From positions 75,990,574-76,054,573 of the forward strand of contig CM055092.1 in assembly GCA_029204225.1 (NCBI GenBank): a DNA stretch of 64,000 nt, written 5' to 3'. Source of the stretch: Diphasiastrum complanatum. Lineage: Eukaryota > Streptophyta > Lycopodiopsida > Lycopodiales > Lycopodiaceae. The first letter of the stretch is position 1; each line of letters begins with the position of its first letter. The position numbers were made by a program, and so were the translations under genes. Below, one piece after another: positions 1 through 10,473 of this stretch. The notes below the pieces were generated by a model. That model had not been told where the DNA came from. It did no database searches and worked only from the letters and a program-made list of their open reading frames with translations.

Positions 1-770
1 GGAGACTCGAGGAGAGCTGAATGGATCAGAAAAGATGAGCGTGCAATGGCAATCATCATTTCATCAATAAATGAGGATCTACTCATGCAGATTGAAGACT
101 GCGAAAGAAGCCATGCAGCGTGGGAAAGATTAAAGCAGAAGTATGAAGTGAGGACTGCAGCTTCAGTCATGCACCTTCACAATTAGCTGCAATCCATACG
201 ATGGGATGGCAGCCAGTTGGATCAGCACGTTGAGAAAGTCAGAAAGATCTTCGCTCAACTCACTGCATCAAGACAGGAGCACCAGCTCCCAGCACCACAG
301 CAGTTGATGTACTTCATGAAATCTCTACTGATGTCCTATCAGCCGCTGAGAATGCTCATACTGAGTCTACCATATATGACATTCGACAAAGCAGTCAGTC
401 TTGTTGTTGATGAGAGACTGGTGAGAGACGAAGGAGAGGGAAGCAATAATTAGAAGAAGGCTCTCTTCTGGAAAGGAAAGAAGAAGAACAAAGCCAAGAT
501 TCGAAAAGACGAAGTCCTCGAATCAGCAATCTTCTTCATGTGATCACTGCCACAAACCAGGCCATATGGCCAACAAGTGCTGCTTCAATCCAACAATACC
601 TTGCATGCACTGCAAGAAGAAAGGGCATTCTGCATACGATTCAGATTCAACCCGAAAAGAAAGAACAAAGCTGAAAAGGCAAACGTTGCAGAGTCATCAA
701 AGGATGCTGACAGAGGTGACAAAGCTTTCACGATACTCGATGAAGCTTCAACAAGCTACACTGAATATGA
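1..770 (+). pseudogene. copia Gag with double CCHC zinc knuckle (broken)
   Basis: Gag of the left-end copia element. The N-terminal part (UBN2/retrotrans_gag type) reads from base 1 and is interrupted by TAG at 184-186 and 451-453; each fits a CAG (Gln) codon changed by one transition. After a frameshift, the RNA-binding region at about 538-640 shows a canonical knuckle, CDHCHKPGHMANKC, and a second, CMHCKKKGHSAYD, whose last Cys is Asp. Two knuckles in tandem set this lineage apart from elements A, B and H, which have one. The role is capsid assembly and RNA packaging. The copy is not functional. Confidence 0.8.
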
Positions 771-779
771 CTACGATGT

Positions 780-2100
780 AGTCATGGATTCAGGAGCGAC
801 TTCACACATCACCTGCAACAAGAAGGTCTTGATCGACTTTCACAACCTCGAAAACAAGAGAGCGGTAATTCTAGGTGATGGGAGCAGACACGATGTTAAA
901 GGCATCGACACTCTACAACTACGAATACTGTCAGGCCAAGCGGAGCTACCAGGAGCACTTTATGTGCCCTTACTCAGAAAAGATCTCCTATCTGTCTCCA
1001 AGATGGCAGACCTTGGCATTCGAGTTTTGTTCGATGACAACACATGCCACATGATCGAGAAGACGACAAACAAGTTGCTGACGGTCGGATGCAGAGAAGG
1101 AAATCTCTACCAGGCCAAAATAATCAGCAACTCTGATAGCATATTAAATGCTTCAAAAAATGAAGACCAGCTCTGGCATAGGAGAATGTATCATCTGAAC
1201 ATGCGAAACCTGTATGACATGAGTAGAAAAGACATTGTCACAGGTCTCAAGATTTCAAGGCCCGAAACTGAGTTCTGCGAAGCTTGTCAAAAAGGCAAGC
1301 AACATCAGAATCCATTCACACATGAGGGTAGAAGAGCCAAGGAAGTTCTTGAGCTCATCCACTCTGATGTCTGTGGACCGATGAAGACGGATTCGCTCTC
1401 AGGTTTGAGATATTTTCTGACATTCATAGATGATTACAGCCGGATGACCATGATCTACTACTTGAAGAAGAAATCCGAAGTGTTTGATTCCTTCAAAAAT
1501 TTCGTGGCATTTGCAGAGCGACACACCTCAAAAAAGATATAGATCCTTAGATTTGACAACGGAGATGAATACAAAAGCACAGAATTCTCACGATTCTGCA
1601 AAGAACAAGGGATAGAACACCAGTTCACTCCTGCATACACACCAGAATACAACGGTGTGGCAGAAAGAAGAAACATAACGCTAGTCGAAGGAGCCAGATG
1701 CATGATAGCACAAGCTCAATTGCCAAGTCAATTCTGGGCTGAGGCAATAGTTGCGGCTATACACCTGCAGAACATATTTACAACGACAACACTGGAAAAC
1801 AAAACACCATACGAAATGTGGACAGGCAGAAAGCCTGATTAGTCATACATACGAGTGTTTGGATGTGCAACATATAAGCACATTCCAAAAGAAAAAAGAA
1901 ACAAACTAGATGACAAGTTTGAACAAATAATCATGGTCGGCTACTCGAACGGAACACATGTGTACAGACTCTACGATCCAACCACAAAGAAGGTCGTTTT
2001 GAACAGAGATGTGAAGTTCGATGAGTCCACATTTCTTGGACTAAAAGACGAAAGAGGACATGATACCTTCACACTGCTGCCCATTCAAGAGGGAGATTGA
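780..2100 (+). pseudogene. copia protease and integrase (broken)
   Basis: The aspartic protease motif DSGATSH is at about 787-807. The pre-integrase HHCC region follows (LWHRRMYHLN at about 1171; CEACQKGK at about 1279). The integrase core has D in HSDVCGP (about 1360), D in RFDNGDEY (about 1551) and E in GVAERRN (about 1663), so the DDE triad is present in pieces. Stops at 1540-1542, 1840-1842 and 2098-2100 break it. The C-terminal part ends with the usual copia signature VGYSNGTHVYR...DVKFDE. It would have cut and joined cDNA into host DNA. Confidence 0.85.
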
Positions 2101-3880
2101 GGACATACAACAAATCAGAATGCAGAGCCACAGACTCTAGAGCAGCAGGAAGGAGAGGATCAACCCCACGAACAACAAACGTTCGAGCAGCGACGAAACG
2201 AACCTCGAAGGTCAACGAGACAAAGAAGACCTCCAGACCGCTACTCTGACAATCTTCAATGGAGCGAAGACACGTAGTTTGAGTATTGCAGCTTCACAGA
2301 AGAGCCAACAACATACCAAGAAGCTATCCAGAGTCTAGAGGGAGAATTTTGGAAGCAGACAATGTCAGAGAAAATTGAGTCGATGAGGCGAAACGAGGCA
2401 TGAACATTAGAGCCACTGCCAGAAAACAGAAAAAGAATAGACTACAAGTGGGTATATAAGAAAAAGATGAAATCAGATGGCACCATTGGCCGCTACAAAG
2501 CAAGGCTTGTCACGAAGGGCTACACACAGAGATATGGTGTTGACTATTTCGACACGTATTCGCCCACGGTGAAGATGACAAGCATAAGGCTGCTCCTTGC
2601 ATACGCCACACAGTACAATCTGGAAATTCACTAGATTGACGTGAAAATAGCCTTTCTCCATGAAGATCTAGAGGAGGAAATTTTCATGAAGAAACCTGAA
2701 GGCTATGAAGACCCCGACAATCGACAATATGTCTGTCGGTTGTAGAGATGCATCTATGGTCTAAAACAGGCATCACGAGCCTAGTACAAAAAGCTTGATG
2801 GTCTTCTGAAGTTTCTAGACTTCAATCCTACTCAACCAGACTGCAATGTCTACATTAAAAGAGTAGGAAAATATTTTGTGATACTGATCATTTTCGTGGA
2901 TGATTTGTTGATGATAGGAAATTCCTTGATGCTGATCAAAGACACGAAGAGTTAGATTTCTGAAAGCTACACAATCACAGAACTTGGAAAAGCAATGAAA
3001 TGCCTAGGGCTGGAGATCAGAAGAGATCAAACAAAGGGCGAAATGCACTTGAGTCAGTTCTCCAAGAAAGTGCTAAGGCAGTACCACATGATGGACTGCA
3101 AGGAGAAGGCTACACCAATGATAGCTGGAGCCAAGCTCACGAAACAGGATTGTCCAAAAATGGAAGAGGAAGAACAGATGATGGCAGGTATATCCTACCA
3201 GAACTTAATCGGTAGCCTGATGTACTTGACAATTTGTACCAGACCCGATCTGGCTTTCTCTGTTTATGCATTGAGCCAATTCTCTTCAAATCCTAGCATG
3301 GAACATTGGCAAATGGCCAAACGAATCCTACAGTATTTGAGGAGTACCCAGAATATGGGATTAATCTACAGAGCTGAAAACGAAAAAAAAAAAGAATTTG
3401 AGTTGCATCACTACAGTGATGCAAGCTGGGCGAGCTGCAAAGATGGCATCAAGTCCATTACTCGAGGATGTACAATAGCGTGTGGAGCTGCAATCAGCTG
3501 GATATGCAAAAAGCAAACCTTGGTGGCTCAATCCTCTTGCGAGGCTGGATATGTCGTAGCTTCAAAGGTCGCAAATGAGGTAGTGTGGCTGCAGATGATG
3601 CTAGAGGCAATCGGGATACCACAAGAGGGGCCAAGCACGGTGATGTTGGACTCTCAGAGTGCCATCTATTTGTCCCAGGATCCTATCTTCTATTCAAAGA
3701 CAAAGCACATACCTCTGAAGTACCATCACATTTGAGATTTGATCTCGAAAGGAGAGCTCCAGGTCCAGTACATACAATCAAAAAATATGATTGCAGATCT
3801 ACTCACGAAATCGCTCGACAAGCCGCTCTTTTTCAAAGTAATTGGATTAAACCTACAAAGCTGCAAGGTTCAAGAGGGAG
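2101..3880 (+). pseudogene. copia reverse transcriptase and RNase H (broken)
   Basis: A linker rich in Q, E and R leads into reverse transcriptase from about 2280 (WVYKKKMKSDGTI..YKARLVTKGYTQ). The catalytic region reads FVDD at about 2896-2907, where most copia elements have YVDD. RNase H follows (LHHYSDASWASCKDG, about 3401; SSCEAGYV, about 3532; LDSQSAIYL, about 3650). Stops are at 2275, 2401, 2632, 2743, 2782, 2953 and 3733, almost all at positions where the family has Gln, Trp or Arg. The frame is otherwise preserved, which suggests point-mutation decay rather than rearrangement. Confidence 0.85.
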
Positions 3881-4640
3881 TGTCAAAAATGGTGAACTCC
3901 TACAACTTTGTCATAGCACGAGCAAGAAACGAAGGTCGACCGAGAACAATTTGCGACAGTCAACGTCCCTTGATTCAAAGCACGAACGATTCACAAATCA
4001 TTTGTGAATTGTAAACACAACTCCAGGACTTCAAACCGCAAAGGGACGCAAAATGAAAAACTACGAAAGAAATGAAAATAATGAAAGCAAATAAGAGATT
4101 ACGAAACAAACGAAGATGAATCTTTCGCGTTGCCAGCTGGCAGCTCAACGGGCTTGGAGTTGTAGACCTCACGCCTAGCTGAAACGAGTGGCAACGACGA
4201 AGACTAACTAACTAGCTGATTAGCATTAACTAGTCTTGTGATTCTACGTTTAGCTGTCTTGTAAACTCCACACAGTGGAGGTATAAATGATCCTTTCTGG
4301 ATCATAACTAACAATCTGAATAGATAGATCTGTAAGAGACAGAGAGATAGACGTAGCGAGTAGAGCAGGCAAAAAAATATTAGGAACAATAGAGCTATGC
4401 ATGAAAGTCTACCAACGAACAGAACACAGCGAAAGAGCAGAATGTCATTCCGCCAACGAGCGAGACACTGACAATCTCGCTCCAGAAAATTACACTTATA
4501 ATACAATCGCTCTATTTTCGTGCATCTTCTTGTCTTGTGTTGTCTGTCCTGATTGCTAGAATAAAATATGTTCTGTGATGTGCAGTCACGTGTCTAGGAT
4601 CCTGTAAAAGCTTCCACGCAAAAGAAACTTCAAAAACACA
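3881..4640 (+). repeat. Putative 3' LTR of the left-end copia element
   Basis: It begins TGTCAAAAATGG directly after the polypurine tract CAAGAGGGAG. A TATA-like GGTATAAATG lies at about 4280-4289, as expected of an LTR promoter. The right edge is uncertain; I place it at CAAAAACACA (4640) because an ACA end is expected and the sequence changes character there. No partner LTR is in the window to confirm the length. Confidence 0.5.
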
Positions 4641-4643
4641 GAA

Positions 4644-5190
4644 TTGTTTGCAAATAAGAAGACAAAGACAAAATCTGAACAGTCTCGCTTCCGCGACAAT
4701 CAACGGTTGGCCCAAAAGTTGAAAGCCACGACAGAGCAGCACACCAAACTCCAACAATCATACACTGCTTCCATCGAGGCCCTTAACCAGCACATAGCCA
4801 CCTTGGAAGAACGATTGAAGATGGCTGCTCAGTCCACATCTTCTGTCCATGCAAAGCATGCTGACTTTTATGACTCCGAGCACCACTTTGATGGCTCAGA
4901 TGGTGGCGATGGGGAAGGATCTTAACAAACGCCAGCAAATAATCAAGGCTCGACATTTCAAGGGCAGTTTCAAGGACCACAAGCTCAACCACCAACCAAT
5001 CCTCAGGGCACCGGTGGTACTTCCTCCCAACACCAATTCACTTCTACCGCCTCTAACCCCATCGATACAACTAACCTTCTCTTTCCATGCTAATATTCTC
5101 CCGAATCACAACGGATCACTGCTTCTAACCCTTCACCTCCCCTCTCTCCTGAACCAGACTCCCAGGTTGAGCATGCCTTAGCTGCTGAAG
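4644..5190 (+). pseudogene. Coiled-coil ORF fragment followed by Q/P/S-rich tail
   Basis: About 94 codons (4644-4925) encode a charged, heptad-like helix (RLAQKLKATTEQHTKLQQSY and on), then a His/Asp/Gly-rich stretch. After a stop, the same reading goes on as a Gln/Pro/Thr/Ser-rich low-complexity tail until element A begins at 5198. I do not recognise the family. The position between two retrotransposons and the coiled coil plus disordered tail would fit the N-terminus of a gypsy Gag. A similar coiled-coil remnant lies at 13075-13647. Confidence 0.35.
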
Positions 5191-5197
5191 CTCCCAC

Positions 5198-5851
5198 TGT
5201 GAAAATTGTCAACATTTCCTAGCTAGTTTGAGGCCTAAATTGGCTAAAATTGTAAATAGTTTTGGTTCTGGAGTTTCACACGTGTGAACCAGGCCACAAT
5301 GTTTTTATTTACTGTATTTTTTCAGTATGATGAAGTGTCAAACTTCATACCCTTCAAAATGAGACCATTTTGATGTATTTTGGTCATATAAGCCATTTTT
5401 AGCTATTTTTCCTATATAGGGAATATCTAGGGTCAAGTACCTTCTAGAGAGAGGAGAGAGAGTCATCTTCCTCATCCATAAATAGTAGGCAAGTCGTGGA
5501 GAACAGGTTGGAGAAACCTTTTGTATGCTTCATTGAGATCAATAGATCATTGTCATTGTTTCTTCCTCCATTGAGAGCATTGTTGTGTGTATTGTCTTCA
5601 AGCTATTGTGTATGATCTTAGGTGCTTTCCAAAAGTGGTAGCTGATGTATTATGGACTGTATAATGCTATTTTGGGCCGCACTTGATGTTTATGGAAGTT
5701 TCCATTTGTGATAAATGCTTTTTGATCAAGTTCTTTGCATTCTAGGTAGCATAGAATGTGTTGCCAATTCCTAGCTTATGTAGTTTGGAGTGCAAGCATT
5801 CAAGCCAATGATCTTGGAGTTTAGATCCACTTAGGATCTGTATTTTTCACA
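5198..5851 (+). repeat. 5' LTR of element A
   Basis: Starts TGTGAAAATTG and ends TATTTTTCACA, forming the short terminal inverted repeat typical of LTRs; 654 bp. It is followed at once by the primer-binding site. A TATA-like ATAAATA lies at 5478-5484 and the palindrome TTCACACGTGTGAA at 5275-5288. The portion from about 5610 on matches the LTR of element B almost exactly; the portion before it does not. Confidence 0.9.
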
Positions 5852-5863
5852 TGGTATCAGAGC
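5852..5863 (+). promoter_or_regulatory. Primer-binding site, initiator Met-tRNA
   Basis: TGGTATCAGAGC directly follows the LTR. It is the sequence complementary to the 3' end of plant initiator tRNA-Met used by most plant copia elements to prime minus-strand DNA. Confidence 0.9.
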
Positions 5864-7023
5864 TGGTTGGCTTCTATTTACAGTAAGTATTCCATTTTTG
5901 GTGATATTTGGATGTTTGATCAAGTTCTAGCATGATTTTGCATTGCTTTGTTGATCAAATCTTACTAACCTTTGTTTTGTGAGTTGAACTTGTGGATCAA
6001 AAGCATATTTCAGGTCTATTGAAGATCAGAGGCTGAAAAGAAACTATTTTGGATCAGATCATAACACCTAATCATTTGTGATTGTGAGGCTTGTGCATAT
6101 TCAATACTAACAATGTTCTTTTCAATCCTATTGTTGACAATCTCCATTCTTGGATGAACACTCTCCTTAAGTGGATGAAACTTCTCCTTAAGTGGATGAC
6201 AAATGCTCTTTTGAGTGAGTTGTAATTCTCCTAAAGGCTGAGCAAAGCTCCCATTTGGATGAAAGATCCCCTTTTTTGGGTGAACATATTGTAAGCTCCA
6301 TTGTGAAGAGCATATTGTAAAGATTGTCATCAATTTTGGCATAAATTTTGCTGTACTTTGTTGAGCATGTAAGTAACTCTCCTTATGTAATTTGATTGGA
6401 GCATTTGCTGGAAGGTGTTAACCATTATGCAAGTGTGTTTTCAGGTTCTTAACAGGTTGAGGAACATTCTCATGTGAAGTGATCTTAGATCTACATCTAA
6501 ACACCAAGATTTGACAAGATAGTGAAGCTAGTCTTGTGATTCACTAAGTGTGCTCATTCATTCACCTCTAAATCTTGTATTTATCACTTGCTGGAGTTTA
6601 TAAACTTTTAGAAGTGTGGTTTACATGTGGTTTTACAGGTTGAATCAATATCTTAGTGTGTTGATCATATGTTGATCAAGTTTGTTCATTACTAGGTAAT
6701 CTTGGCATCCTAGTTTTGGGTATTTTCTAAGAATGCAAGTAACTCTTCACACCATAACTTGATTTGGTCACTTGCTGGAAAGTTTGAGAGCTTAAGCAAG
6801 AGTGTGTTCAGGTTGGTTTGATTTTGTAATCCATTCTTAGTGTGTGCAAAGTGTTGCATGTGTTTCAATCTTCCTTTCTATGCTTGGAAACCATCTAGGT
6901 TCAAGATAGAAGTGTTTTAGGGTCCTAAATCTTCATAGATCTCTTTATCTATCATTTGTTGAGAGAAAAGTGAGTGCTAAGTGCTTTAGGACAGAACCTA
7001 AAAGTTGAAGAAACATTAGAATC

Positions 7024-7815
7024 ATGGCTTCCAATGGTGGGATCATGCTAGAGTCTAGTGAAAGGTTGAGTTCATCAAACTACTCTACTTGGAAAGTGAG
7101 GATGGAGTCCTTACTTGAGTTGAATGAACTCATGGACATAGTTGCAGAAATTGAAGAGAGACCTCTCACACTTCAAGAGCAACAAAGGTTTGATAAGAAG
7201 GCCAAAAGGGCTCTTCATATCATTAAAATGAATGTTACAAATGAACTTCTCAAGGAAGTTGGAAAGTGTCAAAGTGCAAGTGAGGCATGGAATGCCTTAA
7301 AGAAGCTCTTTGAATCAAAGTCCACATCTAGGGTATTGACCCTAAGGAGACAAATATTTTCTAGTAGGCAAAGAGAGGGTGAAAGTGCTCATGCATTTAT
7401 CTTGAGAGTTAAGTCCCTAAGTGATGATTTAGCATGCATTGATGAGAACATAAAAGATGGTGAAATAGTCCAAGTTATGTTGAATGGTTTGCTAAATGAA
7501 CATGCTAACCTTGTGCAAAGTTTTGCCATTCAAAGAGTCTTGCCAAGTGTGGTTGACTTGCAAGAAATCTTATTGGCTGAAGAACATAGGTTGCAATCAA
7601 AGCTTGATGGTGCATCCTTGCAAGGTGGAGGTGAAGAGGCTTTCTTCACAAACGGCAAATTCAAGGGCAAAGGTAAAGGCAAAGGGAAATGGTCCAAAGG
7701 TGGTAACTTTGATCATGATGATCACTCTTCCTCTTCCTCTTCTACTAAGAACAATAAGTCAAAGTTCAAGTGCTTTTATTGTGGGATAAAAGGTCATTTT
7801 GCAAATGAATGTTAG
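7024..7815 (+). CDS. copia Gag (element A)
   Basis: A 263-codon Gag with ATG start after a ~1.17-kb leader. The N-terminal half has the copia Gag signature (YSTWKVRMESLLE at about residues 20-32, SRVLTLRRQIFS at about 102-113). A basic Gly/Lys stretch (about 210-225) and a serine run precede one CCHC knuckle, CFYCGIKGHFANEC, at residues 250-263. The stop follows the last Cys directly, because the element is truncated there and continues into gypsy sequence. It differs from the Gag part of element B by only a few residues. It could still yield a capsid protein, but the element has no enzymes. Confidence 0.85.
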   Translation: MASNGGIMLESSERLSSSNYSTWKVRMESLLELNELMDIVAEIEERPLTLQEQQRFDKKAKRALHIIKMNVTNELLKEVGKCQSASEAWNALKKLFESKSTSRVLTLRRQIFSSRQREGESAHAFILRVKSLSDDLACIDENIKDGEIVQVMLNGLLNEHANLVQSFAIQRVLPSVVDLQEILLAEEHRLQSKLDGASLQGGGEEAFFTNGKFKGKGKGKGKWSKGGNFDHDDHSSSSSSTKNNKSKFKCFYCGIKGHFANEC

Positions 7816-8400
7816 AGGACCGCATTTCATGAATGTACGATAAAGGAAATGACACATTTATTTCATGTCACTCATAAGATGTCTACTTCTTATTACCCAT
7901 GCGGGAATGGTCAGGCTGAGGCAACTAATAAAACGCTTAAAGTTATTATCACTAAACAAGTGCTAGAAAAAGGAGGATCTTGGCATGAGTTTTTGCAACC
8001 AACATTATGGGCTACCGCACAACCTATAAGATATCTACGGGTTATATGCCATTTCAATTGGTTTATGGAACGGATGCAATCATGCCATATGAATTCATTT
8101 TACCAACTCTGCGCATTCAAACTGCATATAATTTGGTCCATGACGAGTCTCTACGTGAACAATTAATTGCATTGGAGAAATTGGAAGAACATAGAGGTTA
8201 TGGATACTAGATGAACTGGGTGATTAAATAGCAATAGGCCCGGTGGCTCAACAAACATATACATGAGCGAGACCTTAAGAAGGGTGATCTCATGTTATAT
8301 TACCCAAGGAGCATCACAAACATATTAAAATCAAAGGACCAGCATTGGGAAGGGCCATATCGGATTCTCAATATTTTTCGAAACAATCGCATGGCATAAT
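7816..8400 (+). pseudogene. Ty3/gypsy integrase C-terminal fragment (broken)
   Basis: Starts in the middle of an integrase core: RGPHF (about 7815), TIKEMTHLFHVTHKM, then YYPCGNGQAEATNK, which carries the last catalytic Glu of gypsy integrases. After a frameshift near 8010 the reading continues MPFQLVYGTDAIMPYE and later GDLMLYY and HWEGPYRI, the usual order at the gypsy integrase C-terminus. Several stops follow. The N-terminal zinc domain, RT and RNase H are absent. The frameshift and stops make it a dead fragment. Confidence 0.85.
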
Positions 8401-8848
8401 CCCCCGGGGTTACCATTTGTTGTCAATAACAGTCTTGTAAATGGTTATAATCTTCCGAAGGAGAGGGGTGATATCAATAGGGGAATAATTTATTCCTTGT
8501 TTGATATCTTGAAATCCGAGATTACATTCAACCAACAACAGTTGGGAGAAAAATGACTTCAACTTGGATGACGTTTCTGTATGGAGACACGTGTGGCACA
8601 AAAGCATGTGAAAAAAAAAATGGAAAATATATATAACAAATCATGAATCAATTTGAAGTGAATTTTTTGAGAGTTGTTACTAGAATCACATCTCCATGAA
8701 GCGATAGGAGGTATCATAAGCAGCTCAGAAATCATGATTCCATTCCAACCTCATGATTACGATTTTGAATACATAAGATGGATTTGGGTGTATTTTGGAA
8801 AAACACAGAGGAATGCATTGTGGATACTTATAATATTATCGTGAGAAC
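8401..8848 (+). repeat. Possible gypsy 3' LTR start and flanking sequence
   Basis: A purine tract, GAAGGAGAGGGG (8457-8468), lies just after the integrase remnant and is followed by TGATATCAATAGG, as expected at a gypsy polypurine tract/3' LTR boundary. The right edge is not visible, and no second copy is in the window. Confidence 0.3.
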
Positions 8849-9133
8849 ATGGACCCCGACGAAGTTCAACGACGACCATGACAAAGTCGACGTCAGGAAG
8901 ACATCGACTCAATTGAGATGGAGTATTATCTTCCTATGAATTACCAATTGTTGATGTAGTATAGGCAACATGAGAGGATTGAGCAGGTGAGACAAGTATT
9001 GGAGCATCAGAAATTGGCCATTCAACAGTAGGAACGTTTACAACGGGAAAGACAAGAGTTGTGGGATCAGTGACTGGATCACCAACAGATGGAAATGCGA
9101 TAGCTTGAGAAACAGAAGAACCACTCTTTTGAA
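8849..9133 (+). pseudogene. Gln/Glu-rich coiled-coil ORF with five internal stops
   Basis: One continuous frame starting ATG GAC CCC reads as a coiled coil (ERIEQVRQVLEHQK, ERLQRERQELWDQ, HQQMEMR, LEKQKN) interrupted by TGA or TAG at five places. Each stop sits where Gln, Arg or Trp would fit, that is, one C-to-T or G-to-A change. I take it as a decayed Gag-like N-terminus of a gypsy element, because it follows a gypsy integrase tail and a possible LTR. The family is not identified. Confidence 0.4.
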
Positions 9134-9389
9134 ATTTGGAATGCAGGATATAAAATTTGTGGAGTTAACATATTCTAATGGATCCTCAGTTTAATCATAA
9201 TGTTTTATATACTAGTTGTGTTCATACACAAATATTGTTGAACAACATATGTAGCTATATTACTATGCAGAATGTTTTGGATGTGATACACAACATAGCT
9301 CGTATGCCAGATCAAATGTAAAGAACTTGGTGATTGATGGTACATAAAGGACATTTTCTAGATCCATGCATTTTGAGGATTCTAGACAC
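9134..9389. other. Unassigned AT-rich sequence
   Basis: No open frame, repeat or recognisable motif. It separates the gypsy debris from the truncated end of reverse-strand element F. Confidence 0.4.
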
Positions 9390-9411
9390 AAAAAGATGGT
9401 GCCAACACTAT

Positions 9412-9702
9412 CTACCCTACACTCTTCATCATTTGCAGTAAAGACAAATTTTTAGCAGCATTGAAAGAGTATAAGGTTGAGAAAAAGTCCTTTTCACAAG
9501 ACATGTGGGAGTTAGCCCCATTGGCGATCCACCAATTGTCTCTTAAATTGCTATTGCTTGTTGGTGAGGATGTAGATGCCATCAAGAATACAACTACTTC
9601 ATCCTCCTCCTCCTCCTTTGCAAGGTTTCCTTGTTTGTCCTCCTCCACTTGTGCTCTTAGCCTCTTGTAGCATTCAGATGCATAATGCCCCTTTCTTTCC
9701 AC
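9412..9702 (-). pseudogene. copia zinc knuckle end and protease start (element F)
   Basis: Continues Gag in a second frame: KGHYASECYKRL is the end of a CCHC knuckle, followed by an acidic stretch and WWIANGANSHM. Copia proteases have D-S-G at this point; here it is A-N-G, so the catalytic Asp is lost. The frame ends soon after. The frame change relative to the upstream Gag lies at about 9690-9710. Confidence 0.75.
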
Positions 9703-10367
9703 AAAAGAAGCATTTCTACTTTGACTTTCCTTTGAGCTTGATGCATCATCCTCTTCTTTGGCCTCCTTTGGATGCTTCTTCTTTCCATTGGTCTTCTTTT
9801 TGCCCTTGAATGAGAAATTGGCTTTCTATCATCATCCTGCAAAGACAAGGAACTCATCCTAGATTTTGCATGGAGCATCCTACACTCTTCAGCCACTAAT
9901 ACACTGTGAAGTTTTTCTATAGTTGGCAAAGTGTCTTGGATGGCAAAACTTTGGACCAAATTTGCAAAGTCATCTCCTAGACCATTAAGGACAATTTGTA
10001 CAAGCTCTCCATCATGAATCTTCTCTCCAATGGAAGCCAACTCCCTATTTAGAGACTTGACTTTAAGTACATAATCCTGTGCACTCTCCTCACTTCTCCT
10101 CATGCTTTGCAAAATCTGATTTCTAAGCATGAGTACTCTTGAAGTGTTACTAGATTCATAGATTGATTTTAAAGACTCCCAAGCCTCTTTAGCACTAGTA
10201 CATGCTGATACTTCTCTCAACAAATCATTGTTCACATTCATCTTCACACAATGAAGTGCAAGCCTAGATCTCTTCTTGTAGCTAGCTAACTCCTGTGCAC
10301 CTAGAGGTTCATCTTCATCTTCAATCAAGAACTCATAAAGGTCTTGGAGCACCAAGAGTGACTCCAT
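9657..10367 (-). pseudogene. copia Gag (element F), frameshifted
   Basis: The UBN2-type Gag signature is clear: RLALHCVKMNVNNDLLREV, SNTSRVLMLRNQILQSM, LVQIVLNGLGDDFANLVQ. These align by eye with the Gag of A, B and H. The first ATG used here is inside the family's usual N-terminus; the earlier codons are broken by a stop (about 10378-10380). The C-terminal third has slipped frame, which turns the basic region and zinc knuckle into unrelated residues. Confidence 0.8.
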
Positions 10368-10473
10368 CCTAACATTCTAAATAGCATAATTTGTAGAGTT
10401 CAATCTCTCACTAGCTTCTAGAAGGTATGCTCCAGCAGATCCCATCTTACTAATTACTTCTACAAACAAGAAA

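Larger units (their letters stand above)
1..4640 (+). mobile_element. Decayed Ty1/copia retrotransposon, 3' part with one LTR
   Basis: The order Gag, zinc knuckles, protease, integrase, reverse transcriptase, RNase H is that of Ty1/copia. The 5' LTR and start of gag lie outside the window. The coding region ends in the polypurine tract CAAGAGGGAG (3871-3880), followed by a putative 3' LTR from 3881. The reading frame is broken by about a dozen stops and a frameshift near 460-540, so the copy cannot be autonomous. Most stops look like CAG to TAG, TGG to TAG/TGA or CGA to TGA. Confidence 0.9.
5198..7815 (+). mobile_element. Element A: 5' half of a Ty1/copia retrotransposon
   Basis: It has a 5' LTR (5198-5851), a Met-tRNA primer-binding site, a leader of about 1.17 kb and an intact gag, and stops immediately after the Gag zinc knuckle. 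From mid-LTR to the end of gag it is nearly base-for-base the same as complete element B (20629-26200). The first ~400 bp of its LTR are clearly divergent. At about 7815 it runs straight into gypsy integrase sequence, so the 3' half has been lost or replaced. Confidence 0.9.

Noticed and set aside
6016-6342. Reverse-strand open frame in the leader of element A (and its copy in B at 21440-21766)
   Set aside because: It lies in the untranslated leader opposite to the transcript, and its conservation is explained by the near identity of A and B.
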